A DNA stretch of 38,870 nucleotides from positions 169,127-207,996 of the forward strand of contig WELB01000227.1 in the NCBI GenBank assembly GCA_009602725.1, written 5' to 3'. This stretch comes from Spirogloea muscicola. Its lineage: Eukaryota > Streptophyta > Zygnematophyceae > Spirogloeales > Spirogloeaceae. The notes under the pieces were generated by a model. It did not search any database. It worked only from the letters and a program-made list of their open reading frames with translations, and was not told where the DNA came from. A program made the position numbers and the translations under genes. Below are positions 29,001 through 38,870 of the stretch, piece after piece (position 1 is the stretch's first letter; every line of letters starts with the position of its first letter).

Positions 29001-32000
29001 GAGCGCATGGTATGTACAGCTTTCGGGCTTTTGTGTGTGCACCGCTCTGCATATCTGCCTCCCAGCTTCCTGAGTTGTTCGGCATGCTAGACCGTCTTCC
29101 CTTATCATCCTCTCATGCAACCTTCTCCTGCAGGTGCACTCTCTGTCAAGATTAGCACAAGGCGCACCTAGCTTAGACCCCAGTTCTATCAGCGTGGCTC
29201 AGAACCCTGCAGTACAACTCTCCTTACTGCAGGTTCGCAAGGACAGCACACCTTTCCGATGTGCAACTTTGGGTCATGTGGTCATGTGACGAGTATCTGC
29301 TGAAATTCGAGAGCACTTGGGATGGTGCAGTGCCTGGTCAACGTACTGAAGTCGCTCGCAAAGTGGTCCAAGGACTTGCATCGCGAGTTGGCAGCATCTC
29401 AGATGCTCAACAATGAAGTAGACAGTGGTGCAGCAGGCACCAGAGAGCACAAAGCTGGGGCTATTGCACTCGCTGAATCTTCTTCTGAGGAGGACTTTGG
29501 AAAGGCCAAGGCTCACAAGTCCACCCTAGAAGCTGCTGTTGCTGAGGTATATGCATCTGCGCCATACTTTGAGCATCCGGTCACTCTATAAAGGTTGATG
29601 TAGGAGCCATCATTGGATCACCTTAATTGACGCTCTGTATTTGGACATGCAGTTCAATATGAAGCCCGAGCGAGGCATCAAATCACTGGTGGCCAGTAAA
29701 CTGGTGACCGAGGAGCCCGAGTCCATTGCCAACTTCCTCCATACAACAGCCGGCCTTGACAAGGTCAGTCACCTGTGTTTGACTTTGCTGTGGTTATCTT
29801 TCTGCTTCCATCAGAAGACACTGCGATGACAGTGTAATACGCAGTTGGAATGGCAAATCTGCCACTGAGGTCCTTCACGTCATTTGGTAACATACAGAAG
29901 GTCTGGAGGAGGAACTGTTGTCCTCGTCATTGTTTCACCCATCCAGGTTGTAGTAGCCTGTTTGTGTGTTGAGAGCAACAGCTGTTGCATCACCACTTTA
30001 ATGAAGACATTTGAAGTACATCTGAAGTCTATGGTTGTCCTTCTTGCAGACTATGGTGGGTGATTATCTGGGTCATCATACAGACTACCACATCAAAGTG
30101 ATGCATGCTTATGTTGATGGCATGTCCTTCAAGGGGCTCCAGTTTGATGCTGCAATCAGGACATTCCTTCGTGGCTTCCGATTGCCTGGAGAAGCGCAGA
30201 AGATCGATCGCATCATGGAAAAGTTTGCTGAGCGGTAATGGCTTCACACTTAGATTCGTGCCCAAGCATCTGTTAGGGGATTGTGTATTTGACATACAAA
30301 GCTGACTTAGGCATTGTCCTTGCAGGTATTGCTTGGATAATCCAGGACTTTTCAAGACAGCAGACACTGCATACATTTTAGCGTATGCTATCATCATGCT
30401 CAACACCGATGCTCACAATCCCATGGTTTGGCCCAAGATGAGCAAGGAGGCTTTTGTGCGCCTCAATTCAGCAGGCAACGCTGAAGGCACAGGGGATGAT
30501 GGTGCACCCCTTGAGATGCTGGAAAGCATATATGATTCAATCGTCAAAGAAGAGGTCAAGCTTAAGGATGACAGTGACAGTACCTCTGCGGCGCGCGCGC
30601 TTTCTAAGGTGGAGGAGAATCGTCGGTTGGTCATGATACTAAAGCTGGGCACACCTCGTCGCCGTGTTCTCGCTGACACAAAGAAGGTGCCCATCTTAGT
30701 GATGCTGTCTCTGGTGGTTTTGTCCTTGTGTGTCCTGCCTTGTGCCCCCTAGATGCCTGCCCTCGTCGTAACACAAATGACACCAAGTGTCTCCCCTGGG
30801 CGCCTCGATGTCAGGAGAGCGAGGAGATTGTTGCTCGGACTCGAGCAGCTCTCAAGAGTGGTGGTGTCAGAAGGGGTGTCTTCCACCGGGCAACACGGAG
30901 AGAATTGGCAGCACCAATGCTGGAGAGTGTGGGCTGGCCCCTGCTCGCTGCCTTCTCCGTGACCATGGAGGACTCAGACTCCCGTCCGCGCATCGCGTCG
31001 TGCATGGAGGGGTTCCGCATCGGAATTTACCTCACCAAGCACCTTGCCATGGACACAATGCGCTACGCCTTCCTCACCTCTCTTGTCAGGTACATCCATA
31101 TTCTCAACAAGGGGGTCATGGACAGGAAGCCCAAGAGATTATGCTTGTTGCCTGCCCTTGAGCTGTATGCTCACTTGGCTGGTCATAATAATGACCAAAT
31201 AGTGCCATTTCAGGTTCACATTCCTGCATGCACCCAAGGAGATGAGGGGGAAGAACGTGGAGGCCTTGCGGGTTCTGCTCGCTCTAGCAGAACACGATGC
31301 AGGGTCCTTGCAGGACACTTGGAGCGCCATCCTAGAATGCGTCTCGCGCTTGGACTACATCTCCTCAACTCCAGCTCTTCATCCCACAGTCATGGCTGCT
31401 GCCAACCAAGTATCTCGGGAAGCTCTGATTGCTTCGCTCCATGAGCTTGCTGGCAAGCCTACTGAGGAGGTATGCTGACTGGAGGTGGATTGCTTTTGTT
31501 GCATGGCAACTTTGAAAGTCATCATGTGGCTTAATTGGTTGATACTGTGAGAAGTGCTTCATGACTAATTGCCCTGGTTCAATCTTCATGCTCTGCACAT
31601 CAGGTGTATGTCAACACCATCAGATTGCCAAGCGACGCTGTCGTGGAGTTCTTCACAGCTCTTTGCGGAGTGAGTGCGGAGGAGCTTCACCACGTGCCGC
31701 CACGCACATTCTCCCTGCAGAAACTTGTGGAGATCTCCTACTACAACATCACACGCATCAGGATGGTGAGCACTTTCGCTTCTCCAGCTAGTCAAACCAT
31801 GCTTGGGACCTTTGACCATGGCAGACTTGGAGGCTCTAAGTCCACTCTGTGCTTCTGCAGGTGTGGGCACAAATATGGGCGGTCCTTTCGATCCACTTTG
31901 TGTCAGCAGGCACCCATGGAGATCCAAAGATTGCCATGTATGCTATTGACAGCCTCAGGCAGCTTGGTATGAAGTACTTCGAAAGAGCGGAGCTGGCTCA

Positions 32001-35000
32001 ATTTACCTTCCAGAATGATATCCTGAAGCCATTTGTTGTAATTATGCGGTCATCACGGAATCCAAATATCCGGGAGCTCATTGTACAATGCATTGTCCAG
32101 GTATGCTTTTGCAGTGGCCAGAAGATGCTTGGTGGTGCGTCTGAGTTGGCTGGAGGTGGCATTTTGAGCCTGACATCTTTTTGGAAGATATGCTGAGCAG
32201 ATGATAAAGTCAAAAGTGAGCAGCATCAAGTCGGGGTGGCGGAGCGTGTTTATGGTATTCACAACAGCTGCATCTGACTTGTCTGAGGTGATCGTTGAGG
32301 GCGCTTTTGAGAATGTGGAGCAAGGTGCGCCTCTGACATCCTCAGCTGCTGGAAAGGAATATATTATGATCTACACTCATGAGGGCCTCACAATTACTTC
32401 TTTTCTTCTCTGGCAGTGGTCCTGGAACATTTTGATCAGGTGCTTGGAGACTGCTTCATGGATTGTGTCAACTGCCTCATCGCATTTGCCAATAACAAAG
32501 TCAGCCCACGTATCAGCCTCAAGGCCATTGCGCTACTGCGGATTTGCGAGGACCGACTGGCTGAGGTTCGTCCTTCACTGTTGCATGCTACTAGGAAGGT
32601 GCTGCACCGTTGGTGTAAGGCCACTGTTCTTATGGCAGGCCTGATATTGGCCTGTGGATCATGAAGGGACGTATTCCTGGTGGTGGGTCACGGATGTTAT
32701 CAGCTGTTGACGTCGGCAGCAATGATATTGAGGTCACTGAGTATTTCTGGTTCCCCATGCTGGCGGGCCTTAGCGATCTTACGTCAGATCCTCGTGACGA
32801 GGTTCGCAAGTGCGCTCTGGAGGTTCTCTTTGATCTGCTCAAAGAGAGGGGCAAGAAATTCTCACCGTCATTCTGGGAGAACGTATTCAACCGTGTTCTT
32901 TTCCCCATCTTTGACTACGTGCGGCACGCGGGCAAGGACGGCAGCCGGCCTGGGTCCGCAGACATTTGGCTCAGGGAGACCTGCATTCACTGCCTGCAGC
33001 TTCTGTGCGACCTCTTCTGCACCTTTTACAAAGTAAGCAGCTGCCAGAATTCAATCAGCAACTCTTAGCCACCAGGTTGTGCAGAGACAAGTGCGTACAA
33101 TGTCTCTCTTTCCACTGAGGCCACGTATAAGATTGGCTTTTCAACCACAGCTTTTAGCTCTCCAACATGGAAAGAGCATTGTGTGTTGGCAGGAGGTTGC
33201 ATTCATGCTGCCATCCCTCCTGGGTCTGCTGTTGGACTGTGCCACAAGACCAGACCCTGGCTTGGCAGCTATCTCAGTGGCTGCAATGCTACGCCTGATG
33301 GATGCTGGCGGGTCTCAGTTCTCCTCGCAAGACTGGGGCACTCTTCTGCAGACCATCCGGTGAGAGAAGGGCAGCATACTCCGCCCAATCGCCAGCTTTG
33401 TTGGCTGTGTCTGCTCTGTGACAAGCTTTGACCATGTAGGTGATGTTGATCCTGTGTTCTCGATCCTCGTGGTTCTCATGAGTAGAGCTGCAGCAGAGGC
33501 TACACGGCCAGTGGAGCTGCTCCAAGCTGAGGGCTCTGCAGAGACGACTCCCTCCTCCATTCCTGAGCGCATGGGAGGCCTGGTCACTCCCCTCCGGCTG
33601 CCTCATGGAGCAGGGCTGCCGGACGAAGTCACTACTCCTCAGAGCAAGGCCCTGGTCAACCCCCGTGACGTGCTGGAACCACGTGATGCAATGCCAGCAG
33701 ATGAAGCTGCACAACCAGATAGCAACGAGGCTAGGGAAGACAGTACAGGTGCAACAGACGAAGCAGCGGCTCAAGAGAATGGGAGGCTCGCCGATGGAGG
33801 AGATGGCCATGACAACGGGTTCAATGGAAGAGATGCTGAGAACGATGGTGGCACGGCAGAGTGGGGGAGGGATACTGACGATTTTCCAGCCAGCGATCAA
33901 GATCGGCCTGCAATGCCTGCAGACAATGTTGCCCTAGGCAAGTTCTTTGCCAGTGCTTCTTCTCCTTGCTGGATGTACGTGGATGGATGTGGTTGCAGAG
34001 GTAGCGGTCGCTCTGCAGGTCTAGTGTTCGTGATAGGAGCGTGTTACGTGGACGTATCACATGTAAAACTCACTCTGCTCTTAACCGTAGCAAAGTGCCT
34101 GCTTCAGAATCGCCGGCGACGCCCGGGATGTTGTCAACCTCGGGCTTGCAGTCTCAGCTCTCTGGGCTACTGGACAGGAGCAATACCTTTGGGAAGAGGT
34201 TCATGACCAGCATGATGGACACTCTGCTCCTGAAGAGCATCAGCGGAGCGCCTAAGATTGCACGTCTTCCTGCATCACTTCCACCGTTGGAGGTAAGGGC
34301 TGAGCACTGCTCCTTGCCGCCTAGCATGTATTGATAAAATTCACAAGCGTCGCTGTGATGAGCGGCTGGTCAATTGTGCAGATTGGAGAAAGGGGCGACG
34401 AGAGCTTCATGGAAGAGGAGACCTTCCATGTGTCGAGAACAGTGAGGACAAAATGCTACGTGCAGCTGCTGCTTCTGCAGGCACTTCAAGTCATGCAGCA
34501 GCAGCACTGGCAGCAGCTGGACACCAGTCATAAGCGCCAGTTGCTGGACAGTGCGCAACAAATGGTGGACTTTGCTGCCACTTACGACTCCGACATCGAC
34601 CTGCGCCAGCAAATGGCCCAGACATCCTCGGACAGGTAGTGGCCCTTGTCATTCCAGAATGTTCTGGCATCAACATTGTTATGCATGCTGTCCGACAGCA
34701 TAGTGATACTTGCTGGTATGATGAGGAGGTGGAGGCATGCCCTTCCAAGGCAGGGCATGCGTTGCTCTGCCACGCTTGCTACCTTGTCGAAGTCAGGGGC
34801 CTCCTTTCCATGCGTGATCTGCTGCCAACTGCACAATGCACGCTACAATTTGCATGCTTGCAGGCCCCCTCCCAGCTTGTTGAGGCAGGAGGTTGAGAGC
34901 ACCGAGCTATACTTGTCGGCGCTATTCAAAGTGGTCGAGGAGGGAGGCAGGGCAGATGGCCAGCCTCAGGCAGAGAGCCTTGCAGAGGAGGCGGAGGGCA

Positions 35001-35496
35001 GGTTGGTACAGTTCTGCACTCAGGTTCTGGAGGGAGCCTCCCGGTTACAAAGCTTGGAGGACAGCACAAGGCAGGCCGAGAGACAGCACGCCATGCTGCT
35101 GCGAGCCCCAATAGTCGTCATGGTTTGTCCCTATTGCCAAGCCAGCACCAGTGCTTTCAGACTAAGACGAGCGAGATAGCGGCTACTGCAAGTAAGGCCT
35201 CGATGTCACTCTGTGCGGATGCACCTGTGCAGGTCCTTGTGGCAATGAGCAGCATGCAGGCACCACTGTTGAAGAAGCACCTCGAAGTGCTCTACCCACA
35301 TTGCACTCGCCTGATTTGCAGCGACCAGGTAAACTTCTAGCCCCAGATAACTGCTGTTGTTGCTTTGGGCCCTGGCAGAGGCAGTTAATGTACAGAGATG
35401 AAGCTGATCTTTACGGCTTGGCATGATGCACAGTTGGAGGTGCGGAAAGCCCTGGGAAGGCTCCTCCAATCACGCCTCATGGCTATGCTGCCCTGA
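26077..35496 (+). CDS. BIG5: BIG5-type Sec7-domain guanine nucleotide exchange factor for ARF GTPases
   Basis: It activates ARF GTPases at the trans-Golgi/endosome to recruit vesicle coats. Thirty exons were modelled: 26077-26185, 26280-26373, 26489-26737, 26889-27057, 27188-27309, 27440-27498, 27643-27782, 27923-28218, 28317-28455, 28544-28809, 28913-29009, 29134-29232, 29331-29546, 29653-29763, 30050-30234, 30326-30686, 30815-31089, 31214-31469, 31604-31765, 31861-32100, 32201-32324, 32417-32565, 32667-33032, 33193-33359, 33486-33937, 34108-34292, 34382-34635, 34864-35122, 35233-35328 and 35434-35496. The result is 1919 aa in one phase. Domains are an N-terminal DCB, a HUS box NYDCD (566-570), Sec7 at about 690-890 with glutamic finger [20 protein letters not shown] (Glu about 770) and [20 protein letters not shown], then HDS regions ([34 protein letters not shown]-like). 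Start ATG follows GCCGCCGCC. Least certain are the exon 23 acceptor (AAG) and the exon 25/26 junction. Arabidopsis BIG5 (BEN1/MIN7) is shorter, about 1740 aa by memory. Confidence 0.94.
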
Positions 35497-35975
35497 CCTA
35501 ATCTAGGCCGCCTCTGCAACCATGTGGAGATACTTACCAGTCCCCTCACCCATTGGACAAAGACAGCCAAAATAATTGTGTATTTTTGCAGGGAATCACT
35601 CTTGCTGGTAGCAGGCCCAAGAACCGCATGAATAACCTGAGGAGGTTGTGGTGTTGCTTACTTGTTACTCGGCCTCTATCTCGGAGGCCTTGCAATGGTG
35701 CTCTCAACAAGGGCACCGACATGCCCGAGGTCATCATCAGGGGGGCACGAAGTCGAAGCAGTCTTTTGTGATCTGATTGTGCCCGTAAAGTACTCGACTT
35801 TCGAATGGAAAGGAATGATGGATTGGCCGGCAAAGTGGTCACATTGGACCCGCGTGTGCAACCCAGGCAGCAGAGGAAGGGGTGGTGAGGGGCAGAGTGT
35901 TGTTGGAGGCAGACTGCGAGGGAGGTGCAGACTGTGAGGGAGACGGACACAGAAGCAGTGACCAACTCCCCTATG
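35497..35975. other. Convergent 3' intergenic region
   Basis: It lies between the stops of BIG5 (+) and TMEM258 (-) and should contain both 3' UTRs. Open frames here on either strand lack family features. Confidence 0.5.
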
Positions 35976-36605
35976 CTACACGTACACGCCCGTCGCCAGC
36001 AGGGCAAACAGCGTGCCGAATCCCTGCGCCAGCATACCTCGGCACCCCATTTTCCTTGAGTCCCACAATGCCATTTCTGCAGCGAGGCAGGGCTCGAAAG
36101 CTCTGCGGTGCCTGGAGGCGCCGACATCGAGAGCGGCATTGCTGCCGCCAGGCAAAGCGGCGGGAGGCAGCAAGCCAGAGGGAGAGGGCAGCCCACCAGG
36201 AAGACGGACGCCACGCCGCCGGTTACGAGCTCGCGCGCAGCGCTGCGGCTGAACCTCGACGTCGTTACCTCGTACCTGCATTGCGACGGGGCACCGGCGA
36301 TAAGGACAAGCGGAGGCGCTCTGGCGCTGGGGCTGCCGAGCCCTCCATGGCCGCGCCTGAGGGCTCACACGAAGAAGGCGTTGGCGGCCAGGAGGCCGAC
36401 GGCGAGGAGCCCCACGGCCAGCGCGCCGTAGAGGCTCGGCGGCACCGGGCTCGACAGCGGCAGCGCCGTCGCGTCGTCCTGCACGGGGGGGGGCCGCCAG
36501 CCCTGGCCCTGGTCAGCGTCGGCGCCGGCAGCCGGGCCAGGAGGCGAGGCGCGGAGGCGGGGAGAGGAGCGCAGGCCGCCGCGCGGCGCTCACCAGAGCG
36601 GCCAT
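35976..36605 (-). CDS. TMEM258: TMEM258/Ost5-family subunit of oligosaccharyltransferase
   Basis: A small ER membrane subunit of the complex that transfers the N-glycan to nascent proteins. Four minus-strand exons, 36605-36594 (12 coding bases), 36478-36369, 36275-36197 and 36023-35976, join in phase at GT-AG borders to give 82 aa. The family is normally about 80 aa. Marker residues are LSSPVPPSLYGALAVGLLAV (loop and first membrane helix), FVYEVTTSRFSRSAARELVT (cytosolic loop with the conserved VYEVT) and GFGTLFALLATGVYV as the second helix, ending in the family's G-[IV]-YV. Upstream lies a GCC-repeat leader. It converges with BIG5. Confidence 0.9.
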
Positions 36606-36827
36606 GGCGGCGGCGGCACTGGCGGCGGCGGCGGCGGCGGCGGCGGCGCCCGGCTGCAACCTAAACTGCCCCGGGTCTGACAACCCTAGCCCTCCGAAGC
36701 GGCCCCCCTTGGGCCCATGACTCGTGGTTACCAAGCGGGTCAGCTTAACAGCAGGTGCTGTGCAACTGTCAATGTATTTGCCTATGTCCTTGGCCACTCG
36801 GCCCTCCATCACCCAAAACACACTCCA

Positions 36828-36900
36828 TCCGGCCCTTTCAGACCCTTGCACGTTCCTCTGGGCTGGCCTCTCACTGCCATTACCGTCCATTGGAAGAGCT
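36828..36900 (+). repeat. Hairpin core repeat, copy 6
   Basis: CGGCCCTTTCAGACCCTTGC, then TTCCTCTGGGCTGGCCTCTC and ACTGCC, ending CCATTGGAAGAGC. It aligns block by block with copy 5 but the stem is imperfect. It lies about 230-300 bp upstream of the TMEM258 start. Confidence 0.55.
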
Positions 36901-37204
36901 ACTCCCCTTGGCCCCTCGTATCCTTGGATATGATGCGCGACATGCGGCTGAGCATCACGACTCTGCCGTATTCGTCGTGAGGCCGTGTCCAGCTCTCGAG
37001 TCGCGTTGTCAGTTGAGCTGGGCCCCCCTGTGCTTGGAGTGCAGCCACCTGCGGTCGTCCGCAGCCTTGCCGCTCCTGGCCACATCGTCCTCAGTGTCAG
37101 CCTGCGGAGAGCTCTTACATGCCGTAGCCGCCCCCTCAGGCGAAAGGCAGGGCAACCACCTGCTGATTGGTTTGATTAGTGGCTACTGACCAGGGGTTAT
37201 GGAG

Positions 37205-37275
37205 AAGTAGCCTCGAAGGGGCGAGGGCTCTGAAAGGCCAGCTCGAATGGGATGGACGAGATTCGAAGGGGCCGG
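37205..37275 (-). repeat. Hairpin core repeat, copy 7
   Basis: GAGGGCTCTGAAAGGCCAGC then TCGAATGGG and GATTCGAAGGGGCC. Same orientation as copies 1 and 3. Confidence 0.6.
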
Positions 37276-37351
37276 AAATTCCCTGAATCACACACTAACC
37301 TGGTGATGGCCATTCGTGGTGGTCACTTGCTTTGCTGAGTAAGTACAGGAT

Positions 37352-37410
37352 TTCGGTCCGATCTTGGTCCTTGTTCCTTCTCGTTGGGCTGCCTTTCACA
37401 GCCATCGGTC
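37352..37410 (+). repeat. Hairpin core repeat, copy 8
   Basis: TTCCTTCTCGTTGGGCTGCC, TTTCACAGCC, ATCGGTCCCC. The stem GGCTG/CAGCC is intact. It is inverted relative to copy 7, 77 bp away. Confidence 0.55.
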
Positions 37411-37914
37411 CCCCTGGAAGAAAGCTCATCCAAGCGAGCACAGCTTCTTCAGCTCTCACCTACTCTGGCCACCGAGCTGTCATCCATGTCTTCACTGTCC
37501 AGCAACACATCTTGATCCTCACGGCAGCATGATAGAGAACCCGGCTGCCATGTCATGGGGATGCAGGGTGTGATGGTCGGCGGAGTGCATGCACTGCCTT
37601 GGGAGTCTCCCAGCACCCCGGTCCGCCGTCCTGCATTGACCTCCGCAAGCTGGCGCTGCCCGGGGGTTCGGCCCACATGCCACACAGCAAAGAGTCCCCA
37701 AGTCCTTATCGCCTGAGTCAAGCCCGCAATGCCGTAGGAGACAGGGCACCTTCTGAGCATCCTGCATGTGCCTGCTGCCGGGCTCCGCCACACAGCGCGC
37801 AGGCTCTGCTGCTTCTGTCACCGATGTCATGAGCAGCCAAAGCGCTGCACTAGGCCCGCCCTGGACGGTCTGATGGCTGCTTGCCCTCAGTTGGGCCAAC
37901 AGCGTCAGAGCTAT

Positions 37915-37985
37915 AGAGCGAGAGAGAGCGAGGGAGAGGGAGAGAGGAGGAGAGAGAGGGAGGGGTTGGGGAGGTGGAGGAAGGG
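37915..37985. repeat. GA/CT-rich simple repeat
   Basis: Imperfect GAGAGA/GGGAGA tract. On the minus strand it is a CT-rich tract downstream of mS34. Confidence 0.8.
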
Positions 37986-38289
37986 AGAGCGCATAAGCGA
38001 GCAACCGGACGCAATGGGTGCTGAGCGGGGCGACGCTCTGCAAAGCAAAGCGACGGGCTCGGCACTCGTCAAGGAAGGAGGCGCAACGTGGCCAGCCCGC
38101 AACCAGCCGCAGCTCCGAGCTGAACACCGTCTCCAAGCCTTGAGGTATGGGATGCCCGGATGTGCGCAGCGGAGCTCGGCTTCTCGTTGAGCTCAGAGCC
38201 CTCAAGGCCACGGGCGATCGCCAGCGCGCCTGGCTTGGGGCATGGCCGCAAGTTGGCAAAGCCTCCGGGAACCGGCGGCGCTTGGGAGG

Positions 38290-38718
38290 TCAGGCCTTGG
38301 ATGCCGCCGCCTCCTGCGGCACCGCCGGGGCCGCGTCGTCCTCCACCTCCCGCCACCCGCGGCGGTTGCACTTGCCGATGCGCTCCTCCACGCCCGTCGT
38401 CGGCTTGCCGTCGGCGTGGAAGACGCCGTACGCCACGCCGTGCCGCTCGTCCTGCCCGCTCGGGATGCGGAGCCGCCCCAAGCCCACGTCAGGCAACGGC
38501 GGCGGCGGCGGGGCGGCACGTGGATTTAGGGTTCAGGATCTAGGGCCTAGGGCATGTGGGCGCGGCGATGGCGGAGGGGGGTGGGCGCGGACGTTGAGGC
38601 GGAGCTTGGTGACGAGGTAGAAGTGGCGGGGCGCCCAGGCGGCCTTGGCGACGCGCGCGGCGCCCACGCCCCACGCCGGCATGGCTCGCAGCAAGTCGAA
38701 GACGTTGCGCCGCCCCAT
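38290..38718 (-). CDS. MRPS34: Mitochondrial ribosomal protein mS34 (small subunit)
   Basis: A component of the small mitoribosomal subunit. Two minus-strand exons, 38718-38593 and 38451-38290, join in phase 0 to give 95 aa, near the size of plant mS34. The N-terminal MGRRNVFDLLRAMPAWGVGA followed by WAPRHFYLVTKLRLN and then RHGVAYGVFHADGKPTTGVE matches the plant order: FDLLR-x-P-x-(Y/W)-GVG, a (T/S)K(V/L)(K/R)L strand, then HGKAWG-like. The tail is acidic and Ala-rich. The acceptor at 38452 was chosen because it is the only AG that keeps the frame and avoids a stop. Family assignment rests on remembered pattern, so it is likely rather than certain. Confidence 0.68.
38520..38550 (-). promoter_or_regulatory. 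Telo-box-like motif in mS34 intron 1
   Basis: On the minus strand GATCCTGAACCCTAAATCC contains AACCCTAA, the core of the plant telo-box, preceded by two CCCTAG units. Telo-boxes are known near the 5' ends of plant ribosomal protein genes. Function here is inference. Confidence 0.35.
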
Positions 38719-38761
38719 GGGCGCCGCGCGCCGCGGCGCCCCCCCGCGGCGCGGGCTGCGG

Positions 38762-38870
38762 CGAGGGAGAAAGAGAGAGGGGGGGAGAGAGAGTGGGGAG
38801 AGAGAGAGAGGAGGGGGGAGAGAGAGAGAGGGAGAGGGAGAGAGAGGGAGAGTGGGGGGGGAGGAGGGAG
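38762..38870. repeat. GA/CT-rich simple repeat upstream of mS34
   Basis: Runs of GAGAGA and GGGGGAGAGA to the window edge. For the minus-strand gene this is a CT-rich upstream tract starting about 45 bp before the ATG, possibly promoter or 5' UTR. Confidence 0.8.

Larger units (their letters stand above)
36606..38289. other. Intergenic region with repeats
   Basis: It contains a GCC-repeat leader for TMEM258 (36606-36655), three hairpin core copies (36828, 37205, 37352) and a GA-rich simple repeat (37915-37985). Long open frames on both strands show no conserved motif and overlap low-complexity sequence. I see no supportable gene. Confidence 0.5.

Noticed and set aside
35546-36214. 222-codon minus-strand open frame
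   Set aside because: It overlaps TMEM258 exons 3 and 4 in another frame and runs through the 3' intergenic region, without motifs.
36513-37085. 190-codon minus-strand open frame upstream of TMEM258
   Set aside because: It is low-complexity, contains a core repeat copy, and overlaps the start of TMEM258 in a non-matching frame.
37519-38259. 246-codon minus-strand open frame near the right end
   Set aside because: Much of it is the CT-rich simple repeat translated as Leu/Ser/Pro; no conserved segment.

Overview
The window looks like nuclear DNA of a green alga. A chlorophyte, possibly a trebouxiophyte, fits best, but that is inference and no species can be named. The evidence is many short GT-AG (plus a few GC-AG) introns, GC-rich exons, genes of plant-lineage type (plastid glutamate-cysteine ligase, a CRTISO-like plastid FAD oxidoreductase, a BIG5-type ARF-GEF, a plant-size mS34), and an island of decayed LINE and LTR retroelements. 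Nothing is prokaryotic: there are no operons, Shine-Dalgarno sites or CRISPR arrays.

Layout. 1-2.2 kb: 5'-truncated LINE on the minus strand. 2.68-5.01 kb: the last seven exons of GSH1 (minus), cut off upstream at a lone N (5111). 5.1-18.4 kb: a nested, rearranged transposon island with three LTR families, called A, B and C here. A has copies at 5112-5878 (+), 5879-6521 (-) and 13018-13913 (+). B is a solo LTR at 7392-7933 (-) with a 5-bp target duplication, plus a 3' LTR at 10565-11098 (+) after a chromodomain integrase end. C is at 11889-12105 (-) and 14055-14402 (+), with decayed gag-protease-RT and an inverted RT-RNase H piece. The island ends with a second copy of the LINE 3' end (18005-18415), opposite in orientation to the first.

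18.9-38.8 kb is the genic half: CRTISO-like oxidoreductase (+, 9 exons), USP16/UBP1-2-type deubiquitinase (-, N-terminus in a 308-bp assembly gap), BIG5-type Sec7 ARF-GEF (+, 30 exons, 1919 aa modelled), TMEM258/Ost5 (-, 4 exons, 82 aa, missed by simple ORF calling) and mitochondrial ribosomal protein mS34 (-, 2 exons, 95 aa). CRTISO-like/USP and BIG5/TMEM258 are convergent pairs. USP/BIG5 is head-to-head across the gap and probably shares a promoter region.

The genes are housekeeping functions without an evident common pathway: glutathione synthesis, plastid isoprenoid redox chemistry, deubiquitination, Golgi/endosome ARF activation, N-glycosylation and mitochondrial translation. The most unusual non-genic signal is a roughly 60-85-bp hairpin-bearing repeat found eight times in both orientations, once inside a 141-bp element with near-perfect terminal inverted repeats. 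No clearly novel defence or biosynthetic system was found.
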